Shown here piece after piece: positions 55,257 through 64,000 of a stretch of 64,000 nt of DNA (position 1 is the stretch's first letter; each line of letters begins with the position of its first letter). The stretch spans positions 5,952,001 to 6,016,000 of the forward strand of contig OX467084.1 in NCBI GenBank assembly GCA_950106755.1, read 5' to 3'. Source of the DNA: Climacium dendroides. Lineage: Eukaryota > Streptophyta > Bryopsida > Hypnales > Climaciaceae. Under the pieces are notes generated by a model. It was not told where the DNA came from. It made no database searches and was given only the letters and a program-made list of their open reading frames with translations. The translations under genes and the position numbers were made by a program.

Positions 55257-58200
55257 TGTGGGAATCCGGAATCCGGAAACGGATCAATAATGCAAGAAGT
55301 AGCTGCGAAAAATAGAAAAAAAAAAAATTATAGTTAGAGTGATTTTTGGACCAGATAACTTGAATTAGGAAATAAGCGTTCCGGCACCACCCGTAACCGG
55401 AACTTATCCGGATCCGGAATCCGGACTCATCCGGAACACAGGAACCTACTGTATAGGTCCCGTAGCTACGGAAGTAGGATACCGTTGATACAACGGACCT
55501 GTAGCCGTTGTCCTTAAGACCGTAGAAAGGCGGTTTAGTACTTAAGCCGTCTTCCTAGGGTTTCCTCTTCACTTTTCCGTTCGGTGTTCCTGAGACTGTT
55601 TGTGTGAGTAGTTGAGAGAAAGAGTGGTGAGTTAGCGACTGAGGTAGAACTACTTTCCCTTCGTTCTCACTTAGATCTTATGGCATCCGGACTAGTACGG
55701 AAGATAGCGGTATCTACCCGGGTTATCTCTCCGGCCATTCCGGATAGCCCGGAACTATATAAGTAGTTAGAGGAGGACTTGACTAGGTTAGGATGTGTCG
55801 GTTTACTACACCGACCATGGAACCTCAAGAGTGAGGAGATGATTCAAGAGCTACTTCACGGTGTTCCAAATCAGTATGAGCTCACTTTGAGAGGACGGCC
55901 AGTCGCGTGGATCGAGGACATCTGGGCGGACATCTATCAGTTCCGGAAGAGTGGGAACGGTTTAGCATCGAGGACGGACCGCTTTGTAGCTGGGAAGTTC
56001 ACCGGGTCTGCAAACCCTAAGGACGGATTTGCTATCAGCGAGTGCAAGGACGAGAGACATAGGCGGATCCTAGAATTTCTGATTCCGATCTTATATCCGG
56101 AAAAGCCAACGCGGGTTACCATTACGGTGGCCAATACTATCTTTGGGGCTATGGAGAACCGGGTAGTGCACTAGGGTAGGGTCATAGCCGGGATAGTGGC
56201 TAAATTAGCGGATCACGTGACTCGAGCTAAGGCGAGTCCAGTTAGCACGTATTTGTTTCATCTGTACCATCAACAGGAACTTTTGAGTGCGGCGGAAATA
56301 ATTCAGTATGACACCGGAAAGACGCTCCTATCATACGGACTTTCCAGGGAGGAAGCGGAGGATCCGGTCGAGTCTGAACCGGAGGAACTTCCCGAGGAAC
56401 GTCTGACCGACCCAAGGACCAAGAAGAAGAAGTCAACCGATCCAGGGTCGAGAATCAAGCCACCGACAATGGAGAGGGGGGAGTCCAGCAAGGGACCTGA
56501 GATGGAAACAGAATCCGCATTTTTCAATGCGGGGCTCGAGTGGATACGTGAAGCCAAGGTACTTCACGACGGATTGTCGGATTTGGTGATAGATACCGCG
56601 GAAGTATTGAAGGTGGATCCGGATCAGATCGTGGAAGCTGTCAAGCGACTGCCCAAGCCGAAGGATCTGAAGAAGAGGGAGGAGCGGATCCAGGAGTTGG
56701 AGGCGGAACGGAATCTACTCCAGACCCGTGTGAATTGGGCAGAAGGAGAAATGGTAGCTGCGAAGGAGAAAGAGAAGGAGGCCTTTTTGCTGGTCAAGAA
56801 TCTCACCGGGGCAGTCAACATCAAAGCCGACATCATCACGAAAGCTGCCTTGTTTGACTCCAAGATGATATCAGAAGGCCACATTACCGGAACCAAGGTA
56901 GTTACCATCCTTATAGACTTCACCGCGAGAATAGAGAGAGTTTTCAAGGAGATCCAGAAGTTGCTGGCGGCCATCGACCCAAACCATGCGATGGATTTCT
57001 CCACCTTTCCGGAACTTCCTTTTGTCGCAGGTACCCCAGGAAGGCCAATGGCGGATCAGGCAACCTGGATGGAGGGCCTGAGGGGGATATTCACACCAGC
57101 CGAGCCTTCCGCCAGTAAGATACGGATGATGGAGTTGAATTTGAGGCCAACCTCGGAACCGGAACCGGAGTCTAGCGCGAAAACGGTTCAGGTGCCATCT
57201 AAGTTCTCAACTCCGGAAGTTCCCAAGGCACAAACAATGCCGAATTTGATGACCGGATCATTCAAGGTTCCAGGACAGCAGGTTAGGGGAGATCTCATCA
57301 ACCGGATCGGTGGAATGACCAATCCGGCTCGGACTAATCCGAAAGGATTTGTGCACATGCAAGAGACCACGCCGGAGAAAGGAAGCGAACCCGCAACATT
57401 GGAGGATACAACACCAGAGAAGGAGAAGGAAGTTCAAGTCATTGAAGATTCTGACGAGGAGAGTGCCCACTCCACTTCCGGAACTGAAGGCGACAGCGAT
57501 CCGTCTCCAGCAACGCGCCATATCCAGACTCGAGCCACAGCAAAAACTACGCCAGCCAAGAACACGAAGGGGACGCCTACTAGCCAAGCGGGGAGTCGTT
57601 CAAAGAAAGGACGGAAGCCAAGACATTAGGGTTGGTAGGAGAAGAAGTATAGGATCCGGAATGGGGTTCCGAGCATGAACCCGGTTTCCGGAATTTTAGG
57701 CGGATAGTAAGGAAATCCGGTTATCTCGGACGGCAGTTAGCAATCTTTCCGGATATTTCGGGAGGTTCAGGGATTGGTGGCCTGGATTTCCGGGTTTCCT
57801 TTTCAGGCTTTTAGGAGTTGACTTTGGGTTTTTGTGTTAGTATTTTAAGGGCAAGCAAGTTAGTTGTCTGCCATTCCATTCCATCCTATTCCACTGGATT
57901 TTCGTGCTTTCACGTATGTATTACAATTTTCTTTCCTTAATCTAAGTCAGCCAGGATACCTTTAGCTGCACTTTTGCTTAGACAGGGTCTTTTGGGTTGA
58001 GTGTATGTATGGGTGTATGATCTGGTACTGGAGAAAGAGAAGGGAGGGAGAAAAGGAATCCGGATCTTGAGCTATGGATCATTTGGGGGTGGAGCTAGTG
58101 AGAAGGAATGCAAAGCTGAGTAAGGGAGTGTAAGTGCAACGTGCTTTTAAACTGCTGGAACGGCAATCCGGATAAGACGGTAGAGGTCCGTGCGAGTCCG

Positions 58201-58812
58201 GAACCAGGAGGGTTCTGTGCGGAGTTAAGCAACCGCCAAAGGAAAGGATCTCCCGCTACTTCGGAAAGTCTGCCAACCTCTCCCTTGGTATATTGTCTTC
58301 TCCTTGATATTCTATTCTTTTGGGTCTATAAGTTCTGATCCGTCGTTGTAGTAAGAGAGGTGTGAAAATTGCTCTGTGTGACCTGATTCCGAAACGGCCA
58401 ATCCAGAAACTGTGAGAGAATACTCCTCCCTCCTCCTACAACTGTGTTGTCTTGGGTGTGTTGTTTAGTAGATTTAGAGTACAGAGAGGAATTTGCACAA
58501 GTGGTGAGTCCCCACCCCTTTCTAGATCAAGGGTAGACCTTCTGAGGATAAAACAGAGGCAACAAAAACCAGTGACGGAAGAGAGACGGAACTCAGATCC
58601 GGAGATGTCCGGATCCGGAACGGAATCCGGAATGTACTGAGTTTCCGGAACGAGATAGGGTGAGTGAAGAACGAGGATTAAGTGAGTAGTCACGATCCGG
58701 ATACTTCTAACTTAATCGATATCTTACTAGAAGTTCCCTGGAACGATAATTCGTGTCATCTTGCAACCATTTGTCGTTGTAAGGATACTTACGGCTAACT
58801 GCGCGTACGACA
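55257..58812 (+). mobile_element. TGT...ACA element, copy 2 (5-bp TSD GTCAT)
   Basis: Length 3556 bp, one base from copy 1. The left end is TGTGGGAATCCGGAATCC and the right end ...GCGCGTACGACA. GTCAT lies directly outside both ends (55252-55256, 58813-58817). The 5' 200 bp contain about ten CCGG sites in GGAATCCGGA-type words, and the 3' part (58600-58640) has another dense cluster. A CCTAGGGTTTCC leader motif precedes the ORF. No LTRs and no polymerase are present. It lies in an exon of the second CACTA gene, in the opposite orientation to copies 1 and 3. Confidence 0.9.
55680..57629 (+). pseudogene. Element ORF, copy 2: unrecognised coiled-coil protein with two in-frame TAG
   Basis: From the ATG at 55680 (MASGLVRKIAVSTRVIS) one frame of 650 codons runs to a TAG at 57627-57629. 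Two TAG codons interrupt it at 55764-55766 and 56172-56174, with no frameshift. Conserved N-terminal blocks are EEDLTRLGC, RPWNLKSEEM, SRTDRFVAGKFTGSANPKD, RHRRILEFLIPILYPEKPT, NTIFGAM and YLFHLYHQQELL. The middle is a long coiled coil (about residues 315-440; KREERIQELEAERNLLQ...). KAALFDSKM lies within it and matches KAxLFD in the other copies. The C-terminus is Ser/Thr/Pro-rich with acidic patches, ending in a basic tail (SKKGRKPRH). The divergent but still mostly open frames of the three copies suggest past selection on the protein. Confidence 0.8.
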
Positions 58813-59402
58813 GTCATCATGCCCAATCTCTCGTGTCCTATTCGCAGATGAGACTACTATAGGGCCTCCCTTGTGGCGTAATAATGTTTTTCTAGACATG
58901 CAGGTGTCCAATGTGATGTCCTGAAATGCATCATGTGTCACGTTCTATGTTTTGGAGTGTCTTGTATGCAGAGGAGACGTACGTTGGGCCTCCATCGAGA
59001 CGTCCTAATGTTTTCTCGGACGTCAAGATGCTGAAATTGATGTCCCGGAATGCATACCGTCACTGCATTTCAATTGGCCATTTTGTTGTTGTAATTTTGT
59101 ATTGTGTTTGTCTTTCATTCTGTTATAAATTTCAGGTGAGGCTTTTCATTCTTGGCCGCTATTGGAGATGGCTCTCGTTGCTCGGAAGAAGCTACCCGTG
59201 AAACGGATAGCATAGGGTCGGCATCATCCCGACAATGACAACGACAACTCTACCGTGAAGGAGGTTCACGGTAGAGGGCGGCCACTCACGGAGCAACGAT
59301 CTAAGCAAAGGAATGATACATGGCAAGTGACTAGTCGTGCGAAGGACAAAAGAAAGGCTACAGCAAGTACCCCGCCGCCCAAGAGGCGTCGCATGGGAGT
59401 GT

Positions 59403-62400
59403 TGTCGTAGCACAGGAAAGCAAAAATCCTTCTCTAAGGCTCAATATTTCTTAAAAGAGGCCCTAAAGTGACTCGAGTATCGTTCCCACGAAGATTGAAT
59501 TTCCTAGGTTCACAATTACCAGAAAATGGTAGAGTGATGGTCACGAAACACATACAAACACAAAACCCCAAGCAAAACAATAGACCGGAACTTCCACTTA
59601 GCCTCCTTGTTTCCTTGGACAAACACGACCAAATCTCTCCGGTCCAACAATTACTACTACACTTTAGACTGGATCTTCCCGATCTAACGACACTGACCGG
59701 ATTGATTCCGGTCTAACACCCATTGGTTTATCACACAGACTCTCTAATTGGTTAGTTTACTACCCCACAGCTTTACACTACCCTGTAACTCTCCCAACAC
59801 TTCTATTCACATACCTTTGGTAGTTACATGTATTTACGTTTTTCAGACCGGAACCGGAACCCGCGTTTCCACAGATTTAACCTTAACCTCTAGTATTCAC
59901 ATCCGGTCTAGATCTCTAATTGTAACCATGTGGATTTTAACCTCTCGACGAGGGATCTGCTTAATTGGGCTTTAGGAAGGAAGTTTAACTCCTACCCTTC
60001 CATTTTAAAGTGTTAGAAGTTTCACTATGTGATCAAACTTTCAAAAATAAACTTTCAAATCCTACAAATGAGAAAACAGACCGTCCTTACAATTAGAAAA
60101 GAAACGCAGTCGTGTCCAGCAGGTCACGCAAGCCGGTCTAATCCCTCCTAACCAATGCTACAACGACAGCCTACTGAGTTAGTCCTAAATCCGGTCTGAA
60201 CTAGCGGGGAAGAGAGGGGAAACGAGCGCTGCGGAGGCGTGCTGACCCTTACTCTTTCCGGAGAGTGGTCCTCAATCCGTACTCCCTTCCGAGTCCACTC
60301 CTAGTCCACACTAGAGATCCCTTCTGCCTCCATCCACACGCACTAATTCAATACTGGACCGGATAAACTCAACATCCGGGTACACCTTGTATCCACTTAC
60401 ACTCACTTTCCAGCCTGGACTTCCAAAACACGAACAAGTGTCAAGTACACACAACTATGATTTCTTCCAATCACGCCAAGAGCGAACTCCCAGGTACTCA
60501 TGAATATAAGAAGGTAAGATAAAGATGCACACTGGGACCAAAGAAGTCCCGGATTTAAATATTAAACTACTCCCTCAAAATCCTAACCTAAAAGTAACGC
60601 TCCAGCCAATCAGGGCCCAACACGTTTCATTCCCTTACTATTTTCTAGCCCTGTTGACTTTCACTCAAACTTCCACTACTTCCGCTAAAAGTGGATCTCA
60701 GATCCTATAATTACGGACTCGGTCACTTTCCAACTGCTAGTGGCCGTGTCACCCAAAAAAAGTAATTTTCCTAATTATGTACAACTATCCCAAAACTTCA
60801 GATTTTTCACTACCCTATCCTCAGAAATTTACCCTACGTAACTTTCTAAGTTTTTAACTTCTTCACGGCCGTCTTCTTTCCGGCTCCGGTCTTCTGTCCT
60901 TGGCGTACCTTACCCCGAGCAGCAAGCTTCTTCTTCTTGGATGCTGCAGCCTTGGTTGCTCGAGTCTCTGCCAGTGCTTGATCCGAGTCAGAATACGGCT
61001 CTGAGTCCTCCTCAGTACCGGATTCTTCATCCTCGTCCTCTTCTTCTTCCTCTTCCTCCTCGTCATCGTCCTCTAGAATCGTCCTCTTCTTATGTGTCAT
61101 TATTGGAGGCTTCTTCTTCTGCGTGGTTGGTGTGGGCGGAACATTGGCCCTAGCACTCTGAAGAGTGGTTTCCTCAATCGGTCTGCTCTTCCCGTATCCT
61201 TGTCCCTGTGATCCGGTCTTCCTTTCCTCCATTGACCTAGTTTCGCTTCCCAAAGCTAAGTTGAGTAGGGTGGAAGGAAATACCTTCTGTGTCTTTGCAG
61301 GAGGAGGCGGAGAGACTGGAGATAACTCACTGAGGTCGATAAACTTGGTACTCAGCCCTGGTTTGGGCACGTTCTTCTTCTCGGACAGTTCCGGTCCAGA
61401 CCTCGTCTTCTCTTCAACTGTGGCCTTCACCTCTTCCGGTAGTTCCCTCGCCTTGCTTGTTGTCTCCACTTCTCCGGTCTTCTCTTCCTCAGTAGCTTCT
61501 ACTACTCGCGTTGCATTAAGAGCAACGTCCGTTACTTCCCCTAGTAGAGAAGTCATTTCTCCTTTAGGCTCTGACTGGATGGAAGAGCTTGGCACGTCCT
61601 CCATCTTGTCCTTTGCCTTTACTTCTTCTTCAATGACCGGAAGGGGTGCTGGTGTGAGTTCCGGTTCCGTTTCCGGTCCCTGCTCCCGCTCTCTTCGTTC
61701 TTCTACCTCCTTCATCACCTCGCGCAATGGCTCCACTATTGCCTCCATTTTGCGGTGGTAGGACACTAACGCCATCATCAGGTTGGCTGGAATTTGCTTT
61801 CCGGTCTCCATCACCTTCTCATCAAACAAGATTGCTTTGTTGATGACTTCGCCCGGATTGCCGATGAACTCCCGGATCGCCTGAAGGTTCTTTGCGGCTG
61901 TCTTGGAGAATTTCTTCTGCTGGTCCATTTCTTCTCTCTTCTCCTCCAACTCCCTCGTTAGTTGGTCCACCTTACTCGCGGCTTCGCTTAGCTCTTTCTT
62001 CACCACTTCCTTCATCTTCCGATCCAGTTGGGCAACGAGCTGCTGCGGTTGACTGACCTTCAGCAACTGACACAGTTCTTGAATGATCTCCTGGCTCTTC
62101 CTGTACTGGACCCGGAACTCACTGAGTTCCCTCACAATTCGACCTAGGGGATCCTGGTTCCAGACCGGATCGACTCCCTTACTACCTTCTCCTATCTCTA
62201 AGTCTTTCTCTTTACGGTCCTGCCTCCTCCACTGAGACTTAGCTTCCTCGACCGGTATAGTGTCTGCCTCTGAATCTTCCTCTTCTTGCCCGGCTTCCTC
62301 ATCCGGGTCTTCTATATCGAATTCGGACATGGCTCTGGCCGTATCATATGAATCTATCTCTCTATTTGTAAGCCAGCCATGTGCTTGATATAAGTGGTAG

Positions 62401-63697
62401 AGAAAAGGGATTATAGGGGAAGGCTTAGACTTCCCTATACCTCCTACCAATCTCTTGATCTGATCTCTCATCACTACGCCCCAATCTACTTTCCGGTCAC
62501 CCGACAGTGCACCGAAAATAGTGTTCGCCAAGGTGACTGTAATCCTGTTTGGTCACTCTGGACTAAGGATGGCTGCTAGGTACTTCATTAAATGTTTCTC
62601 CCTACCATTTATGCACTCTGCCACAGGGAAACCATCCTTCTTCGTTGGGGGATTCTGGAACTTACCCACGTAGAAGCGATCCGTCCGAGAAGTCGGTCCC
62701 TTGTCCGTCTTCTTGAAATCGTACGTCTCCCTCCACAACGTTGGAGTCCAGTCTTTAGGCCGGCTTCTCGACGTCCCCTTCCACTTCCTTAGCAGCGCAT
62801 CGATTACCTCCCTCACGATCTCCTCGTCTTTCAAATTCCATGGCCGGGCTAGAAATCCCTCACACCCCATCTGTCGGAGGTCTTCTTCTAGCTCTGCTTT
62901 CTCTCGTGGATCCGTTGGTACCACCGACTTCACCATGCGCAAGGATACAGCTACCTCTTCTCTCACCATCGTGGGTTGTTCTCTCAAACCCTCTCAGTGA
63001 CCGGAATCACTATTTGAGGTCTCACAATCACTCGCACTCTAGTTTTCCTATTCTGCTCAAGGACCCTCCTCAAAAGTCGCCTCACCAGTGCACTCCTAAC
63101 TCCACACTCATACGTGAACTTCTAAGTGAATTCTCCTCTCAAGACCCGTCTGTCCTTAATCCGGTCCGTAAACTGAGCCCGTAACTTCTTCTCTTTGGCT
63201 GACATATAAGTACACCTCAAATTCTCCTCACCAATCTCTTCTCAAGGTAGCTTCCGCGCAAAAGGAGGTCTGAGCCACCTACCCCTCCTATTTCTAGGGC
63301 TGCACTCACCCGGCCCGTTACAGGTGACCGTTTTCCCCAAAATAGACCCACTCTCAAGTATGGTCTAGAACTAGGTAGGCACCCGTTACACCCGGATTGC
63401 CTGTCTTCCGTTTCTGGTCTCCGGTCTTCTATTTTATTCCGGTTTCCGGTTTCTAATGAAAATCATTCTGACCTACTCCTGACCTATCTATGCCGTTTCC
63501 GGACTTTCGGTTTCCGGTTTCCGGTTACTTCTGTTAACACTATTATCTATTCTAAAGTAACCCTATTCCGGTATCCAGTCCCTAACTACTTACGGTCTAC
63601 TTTTTCTAAAGAAAAACAAAAAAAATAGGAAGTAAAAAAAGCTCTATTCCCCTTATTTCCCTTCTAAACCTAAAGACTGGATTTCCGTGCTCCCACA
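59403..63697 (-). mobile_element. TGT...ACA element, copy 3 (5-bp TSD AGTGT)
   Basis: Length 4295 bp. In coding orientation it begins TGTGGGAGCACGG and ends ...TTTCCTGTGCTACGACA; TGT...AGCAC forms the tip repeat. AGTGT flanks it exactly (59398-59402, 63698-63702). TTCCGG/CCGGAA words are frequent, with a cluster of CCGGAAACCGGAAACC type near 63415-63530. The 3' end carries GTGGGAACGATACTCGAGTC, a phrase that reminds me of the region near the end of plant Ty3/gypsy LTRs. It interrupts a coding exon of the second CACTA gene; removing it with one AGTGT restores the frame. No internal polymerase genes. Confidence 0.92.
60846..62969 (-). pseudogene. Element ORF, copy 3: best preserved member, one in-frame TGA
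   Basis: From the ATG at 62969 (MVREEVAVSLRMVKSV) a 708-codon frame ends with TAG at 60846-60848. The only break is TGA at 62553-62555, at a Lys position in the copy 1 and 2 motif PEKPT. N-terminal blocks are EEDLRQMGCEGF, ARPWNLKDEEIVREV, SRTDRFYVGKFQNPPTKKD and LANTIFGALSGDRKVDWG. An acidic stretch follows, then a coiled coil (KVDQLTRELEEKREEMDQQ...) with NKAILFDEKVMETG. Next comes a Glu/Pro/Thr-rich linker, then a very acidic run (DDDEEEEEEEEDEDEE) and a Lys-rich tail ending KKTAVKKLKT, suggesting a nuclear or nucleic-acid-binding protein. No enzyme motif, zinc knuckle or DDE core was seen. It could be a single substitution away from an open frame. Confidence 0.82.
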
Positions 63698-64000
63698 AGT
63701 GTCACAGCATAGGAGGAACGAAGAAGAGTTGTCCATGAGTGAGGACAACTCTATTGAATCTGAGCAGAGGTAACCAACACCACCTGAACCTCTGCAGTTT
63801 TTTTGTAGACATTGTGTTAGACAGAGCATGTTGTCTTCTGCATTTCAGCGTCTTAGTCTGCTGTCGAAGTGGATGTCCAAGTTGATGTCTGAGTTGATGT
63901 CCTAATTGATACCAACTAGACATTGACCTGTAAGTATTATTTGCATTTGAGGTTTCGTAGGAGCAGCTCTCGGTCTCTTGACAACAACGCGGATGAAGAA

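Larger units (their letters stand above)
43641..64000. mobile_element. Large CACTA (En/Spm) element, nested, extending past the window
   Basis: The left end is proposed at CATTATAAGAAAACTG (43641), one base different from the CACTATAAGAAAA end of the nearby MITE. Inside are a minus-strand tnp2-type transposase and a divergent plus-strand second gene, the usual CACTA two-gene plan. ACGT-containing words (GACGTC, TGACGT, GATGTC) are dense at 43960-44180, 52780-53110, 53390-53460, 58870-59050 and 63830-63930, resembling subterminal/regulatory repeats. Three elements of one other family are inserted within it. The second gene's last visible exon runs off the right edge, so the right terminus is outside. 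The element is dead as judged by many stops in the transposase. Confidence 0.7.
53634..64000 (+). pseudogene. Second CACTA gene (TnpA-like position), multi-exon, interrupted by copies 2 and 3
   Basis: An exon from the ATG at 53634 (MALPISLQTSSTHS) runs to a donor at 53912/53913 (GACAAG/GTAAGA) and ends in basic SPRCSSRLNKNKQ. A later exon starts at 55171 (GTAG/GTGGATGATCATCC; VDDHPWWHASVLLAP), where copy 2 is inserted. Another starts at 59136 after TTTCAG, is basic (VARKKLPVKR, PPPKRRRMG), and is cut by copy 3 at 59402. After 63703 it resumes in the same frame (GVSQHRRNEEELSMSEDNS), ends with donor CAGAG/GTAACC at 63769, and joins in phase to the exon opening at 63961 (SSSRSLDNNADEE) at the window edge. 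A TAG at 59213-59215 interrupts the frame (RIA*GRHHPD). The PKRRR nuclear-localisation-type motif and the position suggest the accessory DNA-binding gene of CACTA elements, but no domain was recognised. Confidence 0.5.

Noticed and set aside
55257..58812. Ordinary LTR retrotransposon with two LTRs
   Set aside because: I compared the first and last several hundred bases of each of the three elements; they are not direct repeats, and no polymerase genes lie between them.
61165..61761. 198-codon plus-strand ORF
   Set aside because: It is the antisense shadow of the copy 3 element ORF, which has the conserved family motifs.

Overview
The window looks like nuclear DNA from a land plant with a large, repeat-rich genome. 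The evidence is a plant-type PR-1 gene, a three-exon A-type cytochrome P450, GT-AG introns, CACTA (En/Spm) transposons and short TTTAGGG-type repeats. I cannot fix the species; a bryophyte, lycophyte, fern or gymnosperm all seem possible. Only two genes look intact, PR-1 on the minus strand near 1.5-2.0 kb and the P450 on the plus strand at 33.3-36.1 kb. Almost everything else is transposon, decayed coding sequence or AT-rich spacer.

Layout. 0-15 kb: PR-1, a reading frame split by a foldback element (2.8-3.9 kb), further foldback/MITE elements and a decayed Merlin/IS1016-type transposase (6.9-7.7 kb). 15.3-19.5 kb: a multi-exon minus-strand pseudogene with a GGNHR motif. Its large first intron holds twelve copies of a 115-bp palindromic repeat, interrupted by two CACTA-type MITEs. 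20-21.6 kb: an orphan basic exon and a frameshifted SWIM zinc-finger gene. 22-33 kb: spacer, a MITE with a 54-bp minisatellite, and a 5-kb field of degenerate repeat modules leading up to the P450. 36-43 kb: dispersed repeats, a copia-like remnant and a small CACTA MITE.

43.6 kb to the right edge: one large CACTA element with a decayed tnp2-type transposase on the minus strand and a second, divergently oriented multi-exon gene on the plus strand. Three related elements are nested in it (47150-50706, 55257-58812, 59403-63697). Each starts TGT, ends ACA, has an exact 5-bp target duplication (GAAAT, GTCAT, AGTGT), is rich in CCGG words and carries one long ORF of the same unrecognised protein family. 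They have neither internal LTRs nor a polymerase. I read them as ORF-bearing solo LTRs of a long-LTR retrotransposon, or less likely as an integrase-mobilised terminal-inverted-repeat element. They are the strongest candidate for something undescribed.

Decay pattern. In-frame stops in the dead genes are mostly TAG, then TGA, and almost never TAA. That fits deamination at methylated CHG (CAG/CTG) and CG (CGA) sites in silenced plant transposons.
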